The position numbers were made by a program, and so were the translations under genes. Shown piece after piece: positions 46,413-60,693 of a DNA stretch of 64,000 bases (the stretch's first letter is position 1; the number at the start of each line of letters is the position of its first letter). The stretch comes from Microbacterium sp. SORGH_AS_0862 (lineage in GTDB: Bacteria > Actinomycetota > Actinomycetes > Actinomycetales > Microbacteriaceae), in assembly GCF_030818795.1 (NCBI RefSeq), contig NZ_JAUTAY010000001.1, positions 2,790,001 through 2,854,000 on the forward strand, given 5' to 3'. The notes under the pieces were generated by a model. The model had not been told where the DNA came from and made no database searches. It worked only from the letters and a program-made list of their open reading frames with translations.

Positions 46413-47039
46413 ATGTCGGAAGACAACAAGGTCGCCGCTGAGGTGCGCACGCAGTTCGGCAAGGGCTTCGCCCGTCGCCTGCGCGCCGCCGGTCAGATCC
46501 CCGCCGTCCTGTACGGCCACGGCACCGAGCCCGTGCACCTCGCCCTGCCGGGTCACCAGGTCGCCCTGCTGATCCGTCGCGCGAACGCGCTGCTCGAGCT
46601 CACCGCCGACGGCAAGGACCACCTGGCCCTCGTCAAGGACGTCCAGAAGGACCCGGTGCGCCAGATCATCGAGCACATCGACCTGCTGGTCGTGAAGAAG
46701 GGCGAGAAGGTCGCCGTCGACGTGCCCGTCGTCGTCGTGGGCGAGCCCTTCGCGGGCACCATCGCGAACCTGGACGCGACGACCGTGTCGCTCGAGGTGC
46801 TGGCCACCGACATCCCGCAGAACATCGAGGTCGACGTCGAGGGCCTCGAGGACGGCACGCACATCACGGCCGCCGACCTCAAGCTCCCCAAGGGTGCGAC
46901 GCTCGTGACCGAGCCGGAGACGCTCGTCGTCGCCGTCTCCGTGCCCGCTGCGACCCTCGCCGCGGAGGACGAGATCGCCGAGGCCGACGCCGAGGTCGCT
47001 GCTGAGCAGTCCGAGGAGTCCGCGGAGGCCGCGGAGTAA
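46413..47039 (+). CDS. rplY: 50S ribosomal protein L25/Ctc (long form)
   Basis: Binds 5S rRNA. 208 residues: N-terminal L25 domain (about 1-92, with FGKGFARRLRAAGQIPAVLYG and HLALVKDVQKDP), C-terminal TL5/Ctc beta domain, and an acidic Ala/Glu tail (about 180-208). ATG 46413 follows AAGGAG. The long leader (about 133 bases, with a hairpin) may allow autoregulation, as r-protein leaders often do (inference). A strong terminator follows. Confidence 0.95.
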   Translation: MSEDNKVAAEVRTQFGKGFARRLRAAGQIPAVLYGHGTEPVHLALPGHQVALLIRRANALLELTADGKDHLALVKDVQKDPVRQIIEHIDLLVVKKGEKVAVDVPVVVVGEPFAGTIANLDATTVSLEVLATDIPQNIEVDVEGLEDGTHITAADLKLPKGATLVTEPETLVVAVSVPAATLAAEDEIAEADAEVAAEQSEESAEAAE

Positions 47040-47054
47040 TTCCGCCCCACTCGC

Positions 47055-47122
47055 ACAGGAGAAATCCCGACGACAGGATCGATTCTCAAGAATCGTCCTA
47101 CGTTCGGGATTTCTCCTGTTTT
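47055..47122 (+). terminator. Rho-independent terminator of rplY
   Basis: Perfect 15-base stem ACAGGAGAAATCCCG (47055-47069) with its complement (47105-47119), followed by TTT. The 35-base loop folds into a second hairpin. The stem is A/T-rich for this genome. Confidence 0.9.
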
Positions 47123-47168
47123 ACGTCCGTCTCAACGTCGCACTCGCGCCGCCTCCGGAAGGGATGAC

Positions 47169-47753
47169 ATGGCCGACACCTGGCTGATCGTGGGACTCGG
47201 GAACCCGGGACCCCGCTACGAGGCGACGCGCCACAACGTCGGCCAGATGGTCATCGACGAGCTCGCCGGCCGCCGCAACGAGGGTTTCAAGGTGCACAAG
47301 GCGGGTGCGCGCATCGCCGAGGGCTGGCTGCGTCCCGGTGGACCGAAGCTCGTGCTCGCGAAGCCCAACACGTTCATGAACGTGTCCGGCGGACCGGTCG
47401 CGAACCTCGCGAAGTTCTTCGACATCCCCGCCGAGCGCGTCGTGGTCGTGCACGACGAGCTCGACATCCCCTTCGACACGCTCAAGCTCAAGACCGGCGG
47501 CGGCCACGGCGGGCACAACGGCGTCCGCGACGTCGCCAAGGCGCTCGGCACCCCCGAGTTCCCCCGGGTGCGGGTCGGCATCGGCCGCCCTCCCGGCCGC
47601 CAGGACCCGGCCGACTGGGTGCTCGACGCCTTCGGTCAAACCGAGCGCAAGACACTCCCCATCCTCGTGTCGGATGCGGCGGATGCGGTCGAGCTCCTCG
47701 TCGACGAGGGCCTGGTCGCCGCGCAGCAGCGCTGGCACGCCCCCCGCGCCTGA
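47169..47753 (+). CDS. pth: Peptidyl-tRNA hydrolase
   Basis: Releases peptides from prematurely dropped peptidyl-tRNA. 194 residues. GLGNPGPRYEATRHNVG holds catalytic His; Asn in LAKPNTFMN and Asp in VVHDELDIPF complete the active site, with KTGGGHGGHNGVRD binding tRNA. The ATG at 47169 precedes the first strand; an upstream ATG at 47164 is out of frame. Conserved neighbour of rplY. Confidence 0.95.
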   Translation: MADTWLIVGLGNPGPRYEATRHNVGQMVIDELAGRRNEGFKVHKAGARIAEGWLRPGGPKLVLAKPNTFMNVSGGPVANLAKFFDIPAERVVVVHDELDIPFDTLKLKTGGGHGGHNGVRDVAKALGTPEFPRVRVGIGRPPGRQDPADWVLDAFGQTERKTLPILVSDAADAVELLVDEGLVAAQQRWHAPRA

Positions 47754-47790
47754 CCCAGCGCCCCCCGAAGCGGGTGTCGGTGGGGCGCCG

Positions 47791-47796
47791 TAGACT
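47791..47796 (+). promoter_or_regulatory. -10 element of mfd, leaderless start
   Basis: TAGACT ends six bases before the second of two tandem GTG codons, which favours 47803 as the start. Confidence 0.5.
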
Positions 47797-47802
47797 CTTG
47801 TG

Positions 47803-50800
47803 GTGACAGTTCCCGGGATCGTCCGCGCCCTCGCGCGCTCAGAAACGTTCCGAGACGCAGCCGGGGCAGCCTCCGTCGACGGGGACTTCTCCCTCGTCGA
47901 CGGCCTCGATGCCCCGCTGCTCGCGGCCCTTCTCGAGCGGCGCCGCGAGGCCGGAAAGCCGGCCGTGCTGCTGGCCGTCGCGCCCACCGGTCGCCGCGCC
48001 GAGGCGCTGGGGCCCGCGCTCGAGGCGCTGCTTCCCGGCGCGGAGGTGCGCCACTTCCCGGCGTGGGAGACCCTGCCGCACGAGCGCCTCAGCCCGAGCG
48101 CCGAGACCGTCGGCCGCCGCCTCGCCGTGCTGCAGCGCATCGCGGAGTGGGAGGGCACCGCGCCGCTGGTTGTCACCGCATCCGTGCGCGGCGCGATCCA
48201 GCCGATCGTCCCCGGACTCGGGGATGCGGGCACGATCCGTCTCAGCGTCGGTGGCCGCGGCCATGACCTCGCAGCCATCGTCGTGCGCCTCGTCGAGTTC
48301 GCCTATCACCGCGTCGACATGGTCTCGCGTCGCGGCGAGTTCGCGGTGCGCGGCGGCATCCTCGACGTCTTCCCGCCCGCCGCCGACCACCCCTATCGCG
48401 TGGAGTTCTTCGGCGACGAGGTCGACCAGATCCGCGCGTTCTCCGTCGCAGACCAGCGCTCTCTGCCCGGCGACATCGACCGGATCGACCTGCTGCCCAG
48501 CCGTGAGCTGCTGCTCACCGATGAGGTGCGCGACCGCGCGCTCGGCCTCGCGGACTCCTTCCCGTCGCTCGCCGGCATGCTCACGAAGATGGCCGAGGGC
48601 ATCCCGGTCGAGGGCATGGAGTCGCTCATCCCCGCGCTCGTCGACGGCCTCGTGACGATCGTCGACTACCTGCCGCGCGCCAGCGCCGTCGCCGTCGTCG
48701 ACCCGGTGCGCGCAGCCACCCGCGCGACGACCCTCGCCGAGACCAACCAGGAGTTCCTGGATGCGGCGTGGAGCGCCGCCGTCGCCGGTGCCGACACCCC
48801 GGTCGATCTCGGATCGGGTGACTTCCTCTCGCTGCTCGAGCTGCACGAGGCCGCCCGCGCGCGCACCGACGTGTGGTGGGAGCTCTCCTCGTTCGACTCG
48901 GGCGCTGCGGATGCGGCCGCCGAGGGCCTCTCGGACGACGCCGGCGTCACGCGGATCGCCGCCGCATCCGTTCCGTCGTTCGCGGGCAGCGTCGAGGGCG
49001 CGATCGATCACGTCGCCCAGCTGCTCACCGAGCAGTGGGCGGTCGTCGTGACGGCGTCGGGCGCAGGTCTCGCCGACCGCGCGCGCGACGTGCTCGCCGA
49101 GCGGGGGATCGCGGCTCGCCGGGTCGACTCGCTGAGCGAGCCGCCCGAGCCGGGCCTCGCCACGGTTGTCGTGAGCACGCTGGAGCGCGGCTTCCAGGTC
49201 GCCGATGCGCGGCTCGCCGTCCTGACCGAGTCGGAGTTCTACGGCCGCACGATCGGCAGCGACACCCGCGCCGTGAAGAAGCTCGCTTCGCGTCGGCGCA
49301 ACGTCGTCGACCCGCTGCAGCTCAAGCCCGGCGACTTCGTGGTGCACTCCACGCACGGCATCGGCAAGTTCGTCGAGCTCGTGCAGCGCGAGGTCTCCAG
49401 CGGCGGCCGCAACGCGGTCAAAAGCAAGCGCGAGTACCTCGTGCTCGAGTACGCCGCCTCCAAGCGCGGCCACCCCGGCGACAAGCTGTACGTGCCCACC
49501 GATCAGCTCGACCTGCTCTCGCGCTACGTCGGCGGCGAGGCGCCCGCGCTGTCGAAGATGGGCGGCAGTGACTGGGCCGCCGCCAAGAGCAAGGCCCGCC
49601 GCGCCGTTCGCGACATCGCGGTCGAGCTCGTGAAGCTCTATTCCGCGCGGATGGCGGCGAAGGGCCATGCCTTCGGGCCCGACACGCCCTGGCAGCGCGA
49701 GCTGGAGGAGGCGTTCCCGTTCGCGGAGACCCCCGACCAGCTGCAGACGATCGACGAGATCAAGGCCGACATGGAGCGGCCGATCCCGATGGACCGCCTG
49801 CTGTCGGGAGACGTGGGCTTCGGCAAGACCGAGGTCGCCGTGCGCGCAGCCTTCAAGGCGATCCAGGACGGCAAGCAGGTCGCGATGCTCGTGCCGACCA
49901 CCCTGCTCGTCAAGCAGCACCTCGAGACGTTCTCCGAGCGCTTCGCCGGGTTCCCCGTCAAGGTGCGGGCGCTCTCGCGCTTCCAGACCGACAAGGAGGC
50001 GAAGGATGTGGTCGCCGGCCTCGCCGACGGCACGGTCGACATGGTCATCGGCACGCACCGCATCCTCACCGAGAAGGTCGTCTTCAAAGACCTCGGGCTG
50101 ATGATCATCGACGAGGAGCAGCGTTTCGGCGTCGAGCACAAGGACGCTCTGAAGAAGCTCAAGACCAACGTCGACATCCTCGCGATGAGCGCCACCCCCA
50201 TCCCTCGCACGCTCGAGATGGCGGTCACCGGCATCCGAGAGATGTCGACGCTCGCCACCCCGCCCGAGGATCGGCATCCGATCCTGTCCTACGTCGGGCC
50301 GCGCAACGACAAGCAGATCGCGGCGGCGATCCGGCGCGAGCTGCTGCGCGAGGGCCAGGTGTTCTTCGTGCACAACCGGGTCTCGTCGATCCAGCGGGTC
50401 GCGGCGGATCTCGCCGAGCTCGTGCCGGAGGCGCGCGTCGCCGTCGCCCACGGGCAGATGGGGGAGCACCAGCTCGAGCAGGTCGTCGACGACTTCTGGG
50501 AGCGCCGGGCCGACGTGCTCGTCTCGACCACGATCGTCGAGACAGGACTCGACATCTCCAACGCGAACACGATCATCATCGACCGCGCCGACAAGTACGG
50601 CCTCAGTCAGCTGCACCAGTTGCGCGGCCGCGTCGGTCGCGGGCGCGAGCGTGCCTACGCGTACTTCCTGTACGACGAGACCAAACCGCTGAGTGAGACC
50701 GCGGCAGACCGCCTCGAGACGATCTCGGTCAACAACGACCTCGGCTCGGGCATGCAGGTGGCGCTCAAAGACCTGGAGCTGCGCGGCGCGGGCAACCTGC

Positions 50801-51387
50801 TCGGCGCGGAGCAGGCGGGGCACATCGCGGGCGTCGGCTTCGACCTGTACCTGCGCATGATCGGCGAGGCCGTGGCCACCTTCCGCGGCGAGGAGACCGA
50901 GGGGCAGACCGAGCTCCGGCTCGAGCTGCCCGTGCAGGCCCGCATCCCCGAGGACTACATCGACAGCGAGCGCCTGCGCCTGGAGGCCTACCAGAAGCTG
51001 TCCGCCGCGGCATCCGCGACGGCGAAGGACGACGCGATCGACCTCGTGATCGAGGAGCTCACCGACCGGTACGGACAGCCGCCGGCCGAGGTCGAGGGCC
51101 TCGTGGCCGTCGCCCGGCTCCGCCGTCGTGCGGCGCGTTCGTCGCTCGCCGACGTCGTCGCGATGGGACCGAACCTGCGCGTCGCGCCCGCGCACCTGCC
51201 CGATTCGCTGCGCGTGCGGATGCAGCGGCTCTATCCGAAGGCGAAGCTCGTCGCCTCAGGCGAGGCCCTTGTCGTGCCGCTGCCCACCGCGGGCGGCGAG
51301 CCGTTGGGCGATGCCGAGCTCATCGCCTGGACGAGCCAGCTGCTCGACGCACTGTTCCCGGTGCCCGAACCCGCCCCCGCCGGCTGA
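47803..51387 (+). CDS. mfd: Transcription-repair coupling factor Mfd
   Basis: Removes stalled RNA polymerase and recruits UvrA. 1194 residues. N-terminal UvrB-like module (about 1-330), RNA polymerase-interacting CarD-like domain (from about 507: KPGDFVVHSTHGIGKFVELV), RecG-like translocase with Walker A LLSGDVGFGKTEVA (about 667), DEEQRFG (about 769), ATPIPRTLEM, and GRVGRGRERAYAYF (motif VI), then the TRCF C-terminal domain. GTG 47803 is chosen over GTG 47800 because of promoter spacing. Confidence 0.96.
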   Translation: MTVPGIVRALARSETFRDAAGAASVDGDFSLVDGLDAPLLAALLERRREAGKPAVLLAVAPTGRRAEALGPALEALLPGAEVRHFPAWETLPHERLSPSAETVGRRLAVLQRIAEWEGTAPLVVTASVRGAIQPIVPGLGDAGTIRLSVGGRGHDLAAIVVRLVEFAYHRVDMVSRRGEFAVRGGILDVFPPAADHPYRVEFFGDEVDQIRAFSVADQRSLPGDIDRIDLLPSRELLLTDEVRDRALGLADSFPSLAGMLTKMAEGIPVEGMESLIPALVDGLVTIVDYLPRASAVAVVDPVRAATRATTLAETNQEFLDAAWSAAVAGADTPVDLGSGDFLSLLELHEAARARTDVWWELSSFDSGAADAAAEGLSDDAGVTRIAAASVPSFAGSVEGAIDHVAQLLTEQWAVVVTASGAGLADRARDVLAERGIAARRVDSLSEPPEPGLATVVVSTLERGFQVADARLAVLTESEFYGRTIGSDTRAVKKLASRRRNVVDPLQLKPGDFVVHSTHGIGKFVELVQREVSSGGRNAVKSKREYLVLEYAASKRGHPGDKLYVPTDQLDLLSRYVGGEAPALSKMGGSDWAAAKSKARRAVRDIAVELVKLYSARMAAKGHAFGPDTPWQRELEEAFPFAETPDQLQTIDEIKADMERPIPMDRLLSGDVGFGKTEVAVRAAFKAIQDGKQVAMLVPTTLLVKQHLETFSERFAGFPVKVRALSRFQTDKEAKDVVAGLADGTVDMVIGTHRILTEKVVFKDLGLMIIDEEQRFGVEHKDALKKLKTNVDILAMSATPIPRTLEMAVTGIREMSTLATPPEDRHPILSYVGPRNDKQIAAAIRRELLREGQVFFVHNRVSSIQRVAADLAELVPEARVAVAHGQMGEHQLEQVVDDFWERRADVLVSTTIVETGLDISNANTIIIDRADKYGLSQLHQLRGRVGRGRERAYAYFLYDETKPLSETAADRLETISVNNDLGSGMQVALKDLELRGAGNLLGAEQAGHIAGVGFDLYLRMIGEAVATFRGEETEGQTELRLELPVQARIPEDYIDSERLRLEAYQKLSAAASATAKDDAIDLVIEELTDRYGQPPAEVEGLVAVARLRRRAARSSLADVVAMGPNLRVAPAHLPDSLRVRMQRLYPKAKLVASGEALVVPLPTAGGEPLGDAELIAWTSQLLDALFPVPEPAPAG

Positions 51388-51393
51388 CGCCGG

Positions 51394-52818
<1,425 letters not shown>

Positions 52819-52857
52819 CTAGCGGCGTCGGACCTGTCGCCTCGACGCGCGCTGCCC

Positions 52858-52863
52858 TAGGGT
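52858..52863 (+). promoter_or_regulatory. -10 element of hexapeptide-protein gene, leaderless start
   Basis: TAGGGT ends six bases before ATG 52870. Confidence 0.55.
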
Positions 52864-52869
52864 GACGGC

Positions 52870-53469
<600 letters not shown>

Positions 53470-53491
53470 GGAGGCGGTCGTCGGATGCGGC

Positions 53492-56155
<2,664 letters not shown>

Positions 56156-56162
56156 GGGAACA

Positions 56163-56168
56163 ACGGTA
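56163..56168 (-). promoter_or_regulatory. -10 element of ppc, leaderless start
   Basis: Reverse-strand TACCGT ends seven bases before ATG 56155. Confidence 0.45.
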
Positions 56169-56209
56169 CTGGGAGCCGGAGACCACAAATGACACGCGCG
56201 GCGCCCCGT

Positions 56210-56215
56210 TACGAT
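56210..56215 (+). promoter_or_regulatory. -10 element of nhaA
   Basis: TACGAT with an ATGACA -35-like hexamer at 56189-56194 (15-base spacing). Predicted leader about 68 bases, ending in a GGAGGG ribosome site. Confidence 0.45.
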
Positions 56216-56289
56216 GGACTCCGGAGTGGCGGGAAGTCTGGTCGCCTCGTCGCCTGGCGACGGACACCGTTTCCCACCCTGGAGGGCAG

Positions 56290-57432
56290 ATGCGCCTGCT
56301 TCGTTCCGAGCGTTTTCCCGCCGTCGTGCTGCTGATCGCGGCCGCTCTCGGCCTCGTGCTGGCCAACTCACCGCTGGCAGCCGGTGTCGCCACCGTGAAG
56401 GATGCGTACATCGGCATCCCCGGTGTCTTCACCCTCTCGGTCGGGCACTGGATCCAGGACGGCCTGCTCGCGATCTTCTTCTTCGTCGCCGCCATCGAGC
56501 TGTGGCACGAGCTGACCGCAGGGCAGCTCAGCTCGCCGCGGCGCGCGGTCCAGCCGGCGATCGCTGCGGCGGGCGGTGTGCTGGTGCCGATCGCCATCTT
56601 CCTCGCGTTCTCGCTGGGCACGTCGTCTGCTCCGGGCTGGCCGATCCCCACCGCCACCGACATCGCGTTCGCCCTTGGGGTGCTGGCCGTCTTCGGCCGC
56701 GGTCTCCCGACCGGCGTGCGGGCGTTCCTGCTGGCGCTCGCGATCCTCGACGACATCGTCGGCATCGTGTTCATCGCCGTGCTCTTCACCGACGGCGTCG
56801 ACCTCTTCCTCCTGCTCGCCGCGCTCGTGGGCGTCGTCCTGTTCTCGCTGCTGAGTCGCCGGCTCACCGACCGCAACCGCGTGCCGCTCGGCATCGTGCT
56901 GGTGCTGCTGGGCGTCCTCGTGTGGGTGCTCGTCTACCTCTCCGGCGTGCACGCGACGATCGCGGGCGTCGCCCTCGGACTCGCGATGGCGCCGCGGCCC
57001 GCGGCCCGTGTGCGTCACGCCCTCGATCCGTGGGTGAACGGCGTGGTGCTGCCGCTGTTTGCGCTGTCCGCCGCATCCGTCGCCGTCCCGTCGGTGGGCC
57101 TCGACGAGCTCCAGCCGGTGTTCTGGGGGGTGCTGATCGCGCTTCCGGTCGGCAAGATCCTCGGCATCACCGTGTCCGGCTGGCTCGCGCAGCGGCTCGA
57201 AGAACCCGACGGCCGCTTGCGGCTCGCTGACCTCGTCGCGGCGGGAGCGCTCGGCGGCATCGGCTTCACCGTCTCGCTGCTGCTGTCGGAGCTCGCCTTC
57301 GCGGGCGACGGGCTGCTGCGCGATGAGGCGACGCTCGGTGTGCTGGGTGGGTCGTTGGTCTCCCTCGTGGTCGCCGCGGTGCTCATAGCATGGCGGGCAC
57401 GGCACTACCGACGCGAGGAGCGCAGGGTATGA
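56290..57432 (+). CDS. nhaA: Na+/H+ antiporter NhaA family
   Basis: 380 residues, about twelve helices. The paired transport aspartates are present in LALAILDDIVGIVFI, and PTATDIAFALGVLAVFG matches the unwound TM4 region. However, the helix-2 segment reads FFFVAAIELWHELTAG where NhaA normally has LE(V/L)KRE, so the basic residue of the pH sensor region is lost. Transport is likely but pH control may differ. ATG follows GGAGGG. mazG starts in its stop codon (ATGA). Confidence 0.88.
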   Translation: MRLLRSERFPAVVLLIAAALGLVLANSPLAAGVATVKDAYIGIPGVFTLSVGHWIQDGLLAIFFFVAAIELWHELTAGQLSSPRRAVQPAIAAAGGVLVPIAIFLAFSLGTSSAPGWPIPTATDIAFALGVLAVFGRGLPTGVRAFLLALAILDDIVGIVFIAVLFTDGVDLFLLLAALVGVVLFSLLSRRLTDRNRVPLGIVLVLLGVLVWVLVYLSGVHATIAGVALGLAMAPRPAARVRHALDPWVNGVVLPLFALSAASVAVPSVGLDELQPVFWGVLIALPVGKILGITVSGWLAQRLEEPDGRLRLADLVAAGALGGIGFTVSLLLSELAFAGDGLLRDEATLGVLGGSLVSLVVAAVLIAWRARHYRREERRV

Positions 57433-58076
57433 ACGACGCGGATGCGGCCTCCGACGGTCTCCGGCGCGCGGCCGAGGTGATGCACGAGGTGCGCGAGAGG
57501 TGCGTCTGGTCGCAGCAGATCGATCACGCAGCCCTCGTGCCGTACCTCGTGGAGGAGAGCGCCGAGGTGATCGACGCGGTCGAGAACGGCGACCGTGCAG
57601 AGCTGCGCGAGGAACTGGGCGATCTGCTGTGGCAGGTGCTGTTCCACGCCGAGATCGCCTCGCGGGACACCGACGACCCCTTCGACATCGACGACGTCGC
57701 CGGCGACCTCGCCGACAAGATGGTGCGCCGCCATCCGCACGTGTTCGCGGGCGAGACGGCCACGACGCCCGAAGAGGTGCTCGTGCACTGGAATGCGGCG
57801 AAGGCGGCGGAGAAGCGCGAGCGGCGGAGCGTGCTCGACGGGATCCCCGCCGCGATGCCGGCGCTGGCCCGCGCGCAGAAGGTCGTGGGCCGCGCGCCCG
57901 GCGCCGCCATCCCGGCACGTCCGCTCGAGATCACCTCGGAGGAGCAGCTGGGAGATGCCCTGCTCGCGCTCGTGGCGCGGGCGAAGGCCGAGGGCTGGGA
58001 TGCGGAGCGGGCGCTGCGTACCCGCACGCGCGCGCTGGAGGAGGGTGTGCGCCGGGCCGAGGCCGGTTTGGGATGA
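57429..58076 (+). CDS. mazG: Nucleoside triphosphate pyrophosphohydrolase MazG
   Basis: Hydrolyses NTPs to NMPs (house-cleaning or stress control). 215 residues. The MazG metal motif EESAEVIDAV then ELREELGDLLWQVLFHAEIA (EExxE and ExxD) is in the N-terminal half; KMVRRHPHVF follows. The C-terminal half is a shortened second domain. Start overlaps the nhaA stop. In mycobacteria mazG sits between mfd and eno as here. Confidence 0.93.
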   Translation: MNDADAASDGLRRAAEVMHEVRERCVWSQQIDHAALVPYLVEESAEVIDAVENGDRAELREELGDLLWQVLFHAEIASRDTDDPFDIDDVAGDLADKMVRRHPHVFAGETATTPEEVLVHWNAAKAAEKRERRSVLDGIPAAMPALARAQKVVGRAPGAAIPARPLEITSEEQLGDALLALVARAKAEGWDAERALRTRTRALEEGVRRAEAGLG

Positions 58077-58083
58077 TGGTCTG

Positions 58084-59364
58084 GTGCCAGCAGTGAACCC
58101 CCCGCGCGGCATGCGCGACTTCCTCCCCGCCGACAAGGCCCGCCGCGAGCGCGTGCTCGCCGTCATCCGCGACCGCTATCGGGCGCACGGCTTCGACGAG
58201 ATCGAGACGCCGGTCATGGAGGACTACGACCGGCTGCACGCCGGCATGGGCGGCGACAACGAGAAGCTCGCGTTCAACGTGCTCAAGCGCGCGCTCTCGC
58301 CGGAGGCGATCGCGGCGGCCGCGGACGACCCGGCCGCGCTCAGCGACCTCGGCCTTCGTTTCGACCTCACCGTGCCGCTGGCGCGGTTCTACGCCTCGCA
58401 CCGCGCCGAGCTTCCGGGCGTCTTCCGCTCCGTGCAGATCGCGCCGGTGTGGCGCGCGGAGCGCCCGCAGAAGGGGCGCTACCGCCAGTTCGTGCAGTGC
58501 GACATCGACATCATCGGCGACGCAGGAGCCCGCGCCGAGGCGGAGCTCATCGTCGCGACCCTCGACACGCTCGATGCACTCGGTCTCGTCGGCGCGAGCG
58601 TGCGCATCAACGACCGTCGGGCGCTCGACGAGATGCTGGAAGTCTTCGGCTTCGCGGCGTCGGAGCGTGCGGGCGTGCTCATCACGATCGACAAGCTCGA
58701 CAAGATCGGTCCGGAAGGTGTGGAGGCCGAGCTGCGCGAGCGCGGGGCGACCGCATCCGCCGTCGACGCGTTCGCGGCGTTCCTCGCCCGTCCCGCGGGG
58801 GAGGGCACCGCGTTCGGCGAGGCGCACATCCGTGCGCAGCTGCCCGACGGCATCGCCGACGAGGTCGTCGCGCACCTCGTCGGCATCGGTGAGGCGGTCA
58901 GCGCCGCGGTGGGCCTCGACGAGGTGCCGCTCGTGTTCGACCCGTTCCTCGTGCGCGGTATGGGCTACTACACGGGCACGATCTTCGAGCTCGCGCACCC
59001 CTCCGTGCCCTACTCGCTGGGCGGCGGCGGACGCTACGACGGCATGATCGGGCGCTTCCTCGGCCAGGACGTGCCGGCGGTCGGCTTCTCGATCGGCTTC
59101 GAGCGCATCGTCGACCTCGTTTCGGCGGGGGAGGATGCGGGACTCGACGCCGTCGTGCTCGTGCACGACCGCGACGTGCCGGTCGCCGAGCTCGTGGCGG
59201 TGAAGTCCGCGCTCGTGACGGCGGGCTCGCGAGTGCGGCTCGAGCAGCGCACCAAGAACCTGAAGGCGCTGCTGGAGCGCGCGGCCGCGGACGGCTACAC
59301 GGCGTTCGCGACGGTGGCCGCGGGCGACGACCCGTCCGAGCTCGAGCTCAAGCCGCTCGCGTAG
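58084..59364 (+). CDS. hisS: Histidyl-tRNA synthetase
   Basis: Charges tRNA-His. 426 residues, class II. Motif 1 region RGMRDFLP and IETPVMEDYD, motif 2 VWRAERPQKGRYRQFVQCD, the histidine block GMGYYTGTIFEL, GGGGRYDGMIG, motif 3 AVGFSIGFERI, and a C-terminal anticodon domain. GTG 58084 starts eight bases after mazG; GTG 58093 is an alternative. The 3' end overlaps the convergent permease by 17 bases. Confidence 0.96.
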   Translation: MPAVNPPRGMRDFLPADKARRERVLAVIRDRYRAHGFDEIETPVMEDYDRLHAGMGGDNEKLAFNVLKRALSPEAIAAAADDPAALSDLGLRFDLTVPLARFYASHRAELPGVFRSVQIAPVWRAERPQKGRYRQFVQCDIDIIGDAGARAEAELIVATLDTLDALGLVGASVRINDRRALDEMLEVFGFAASERAGVLITIDKLDKIGPEGVEAELRERGATASAVDAFAAFLARPAGEGTAFGEAHIRAQLPDGIADEVVAHLVGIGEAVSAAVGLDEVPLVFDPFLVRGMGYYTGTIFELAHPSVPYSLGGGGRYDGMIGRFLGQDVPAVGFSIGFERIVDLVSAGEDAGLDAVVLVHDRDVPVAELVAVKSALVTAGSRVRLEQRTKNLKALLERAAADGYTAFATVAAGDDPSELELKPLA

Positions 59365-60598
59365 CGCCGCAGCGGCCGAACACGAGCCGCAGCACCACGC
59401 CGACGGCGAGCACGCCCGCCCCGGCGACGGCCGCCTGCCACGGGAGCGTCACGGCGAGCACTGCGCATCCGGCGGCGCCGAGGACGGCGAGCGCGCGCGG
59501 GAAGCGGCGGTGCGCCGCATCCTGTCGGAGGGCCGCGAGGTTCGCGACGAGGTAGTACACGAGCACGCCGAGGGATGAGAACCCGATCGCGCCGCGCAGG
59601 TCGACGAGGGCGACCGCGACCATGACGATCGCCCCGACGGCGATCTCGGCGCGGTAGGGCGTGTGCCGCGACGGATGCACGGCGGCGAAGAAGCCGGGCA
59701 GGTCGCCGCCGCGCGACATCGCGAACGAGGTACGCCCGATGCCGGCGATGAGGGCGAGGAGCGCGCCGAGGGATGCGGCGGCCGCACCCACGCGCACGAC
59801 CGGCTGCGCCCACTCCCAGCCCGCGGCTGAGACGAGGTCGGCCAGCGGTGCGGAGGCGGTCGCCAGCCGTTCCGGGCCGAGCACGAGCAGGCACAGCACG
59901 GCGAGGACCGCGTACACCGTGAGCGCGCCCGCGAAGGCGCCCAGGATCGCGCGGGGGATCGTGCGCGCGGGGTCGCGCACCTCTTCGCCCATCGTCGCGA
60001 TGCGGGCGTAGCCGGCGAAGGCGAAGAAGATGAGCCCCGCCGACTGCAGCACTCCGTACGGACTGACCTCGCCGGCGGTCCAGCCGGCGCCGGTCGGCAG
60101 CGACACCGCACCCGCGGCCACGACGACGGCGAGGCACAGGAGCACGATCGTGACCAGGATGCGGGTGAGCCGCGCGGTGCGGGTGACGCCGAGCAGGTTC
60201 ACGATCGTGAGGGCCGCGACCGCCGCGACGGCGACGGGTCGCTCGAACCCGGCGGGCGCGGCGTACGCGGCGAAGGTCATGGCCATGGCGGCGCAGCTCG
60301 CGAGCTTGCCGATCACGAACCCCCAACCGGCGACGAATCCCGCCCACGGTCCGAGCTCGGCGCGGCCGTACGCCCACGCGCCGCCGGCGACCGGATGCGC
60401 GGCGGCGAGCTGCGCCGTGGAGGTGGCGTTCGCGAAGGCGACGACCGCCGCGATCGCGAGGCCCACGAGCAGGTCCGTTCCGGCGGCCTGCGCGGCGGGG
60501 GCGAAGACGGCGAACACTCCGGCGCCGATCATCGAGCCCAGGCCGATCGCCACGGCGTCGCCGAGTCCGAGGCGTCGCTGGAGGGAGGGGCCGGTCAC
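59348..60598 (-). CDS. APC-superfamily amino acid permease
   Basis: 416 residues, twelve helices. AIGLGSMIGAGVFAVFAPAA in TM1 carries the APC substrate-backbone motif GxxIGxGxF; FFAFAGYARIATMGEEV marks TM6 and the following loop. Substrate unknown. GTG 60598 is chosen because TAGGGT ends seven bases before it (leaderless type). 416 residues is slightly short for the family but complete. Confidence 0.88.
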   Translation of the reverse strand: MTGPSLQRRLGLGDAVAIGLGSMIGAGVFAVFAPAAQAAGTDLLVGLAIAAVVAFANATSTAQLAAAHPVAGGAWAYGRAELGPWAGFVAGWGFVIGKLASCAAMAMTFAAYAAPAGFERPVAVAAVAALTIVNLLGVTRTARLTRILVTIVLLCLAVVVAAGAVSLPTGAGWTAGEVSPYGVLQSAGLIFFAFAGYARIATMGEEVRDPARTIPRAILGAFAGALTVYAVLAVLCLLVLGPERLATASAPLADLVSAAGWEWAQPVVRVGAAAASLGALLALIAGIGRTSFAMSRGGDLPGFFAAVHPSRHTPYRAEIAVGAIVMVAVALVDLRGAIGFSSLGVLVYYLVANLAALRQDAAHRRFPRALAVLGAAGCAVLAVTLPWQAAVAGAGVLAVGVVLRLVFGRCGATRAA

Positions 60599-60605
60599 GT
60601 CGGGC

Positions 60606-60611
60606 ACCCTA
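60606..60611 (-). promoter_or_regulatory. -10 element of APC permease gene, leaderless start
   Basis: Reverse-strand TAGGGT ends seven bases before GTG 60598. Confidence 0.5.
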
Positions 60612-60693
60612 CTGCAGCGCTGTGAACCGCCGGGGACTCGATCGGTCACCCAGCCGTCACGACCCGTTCACCGCGAGGGGTTCGGATGGGTGC

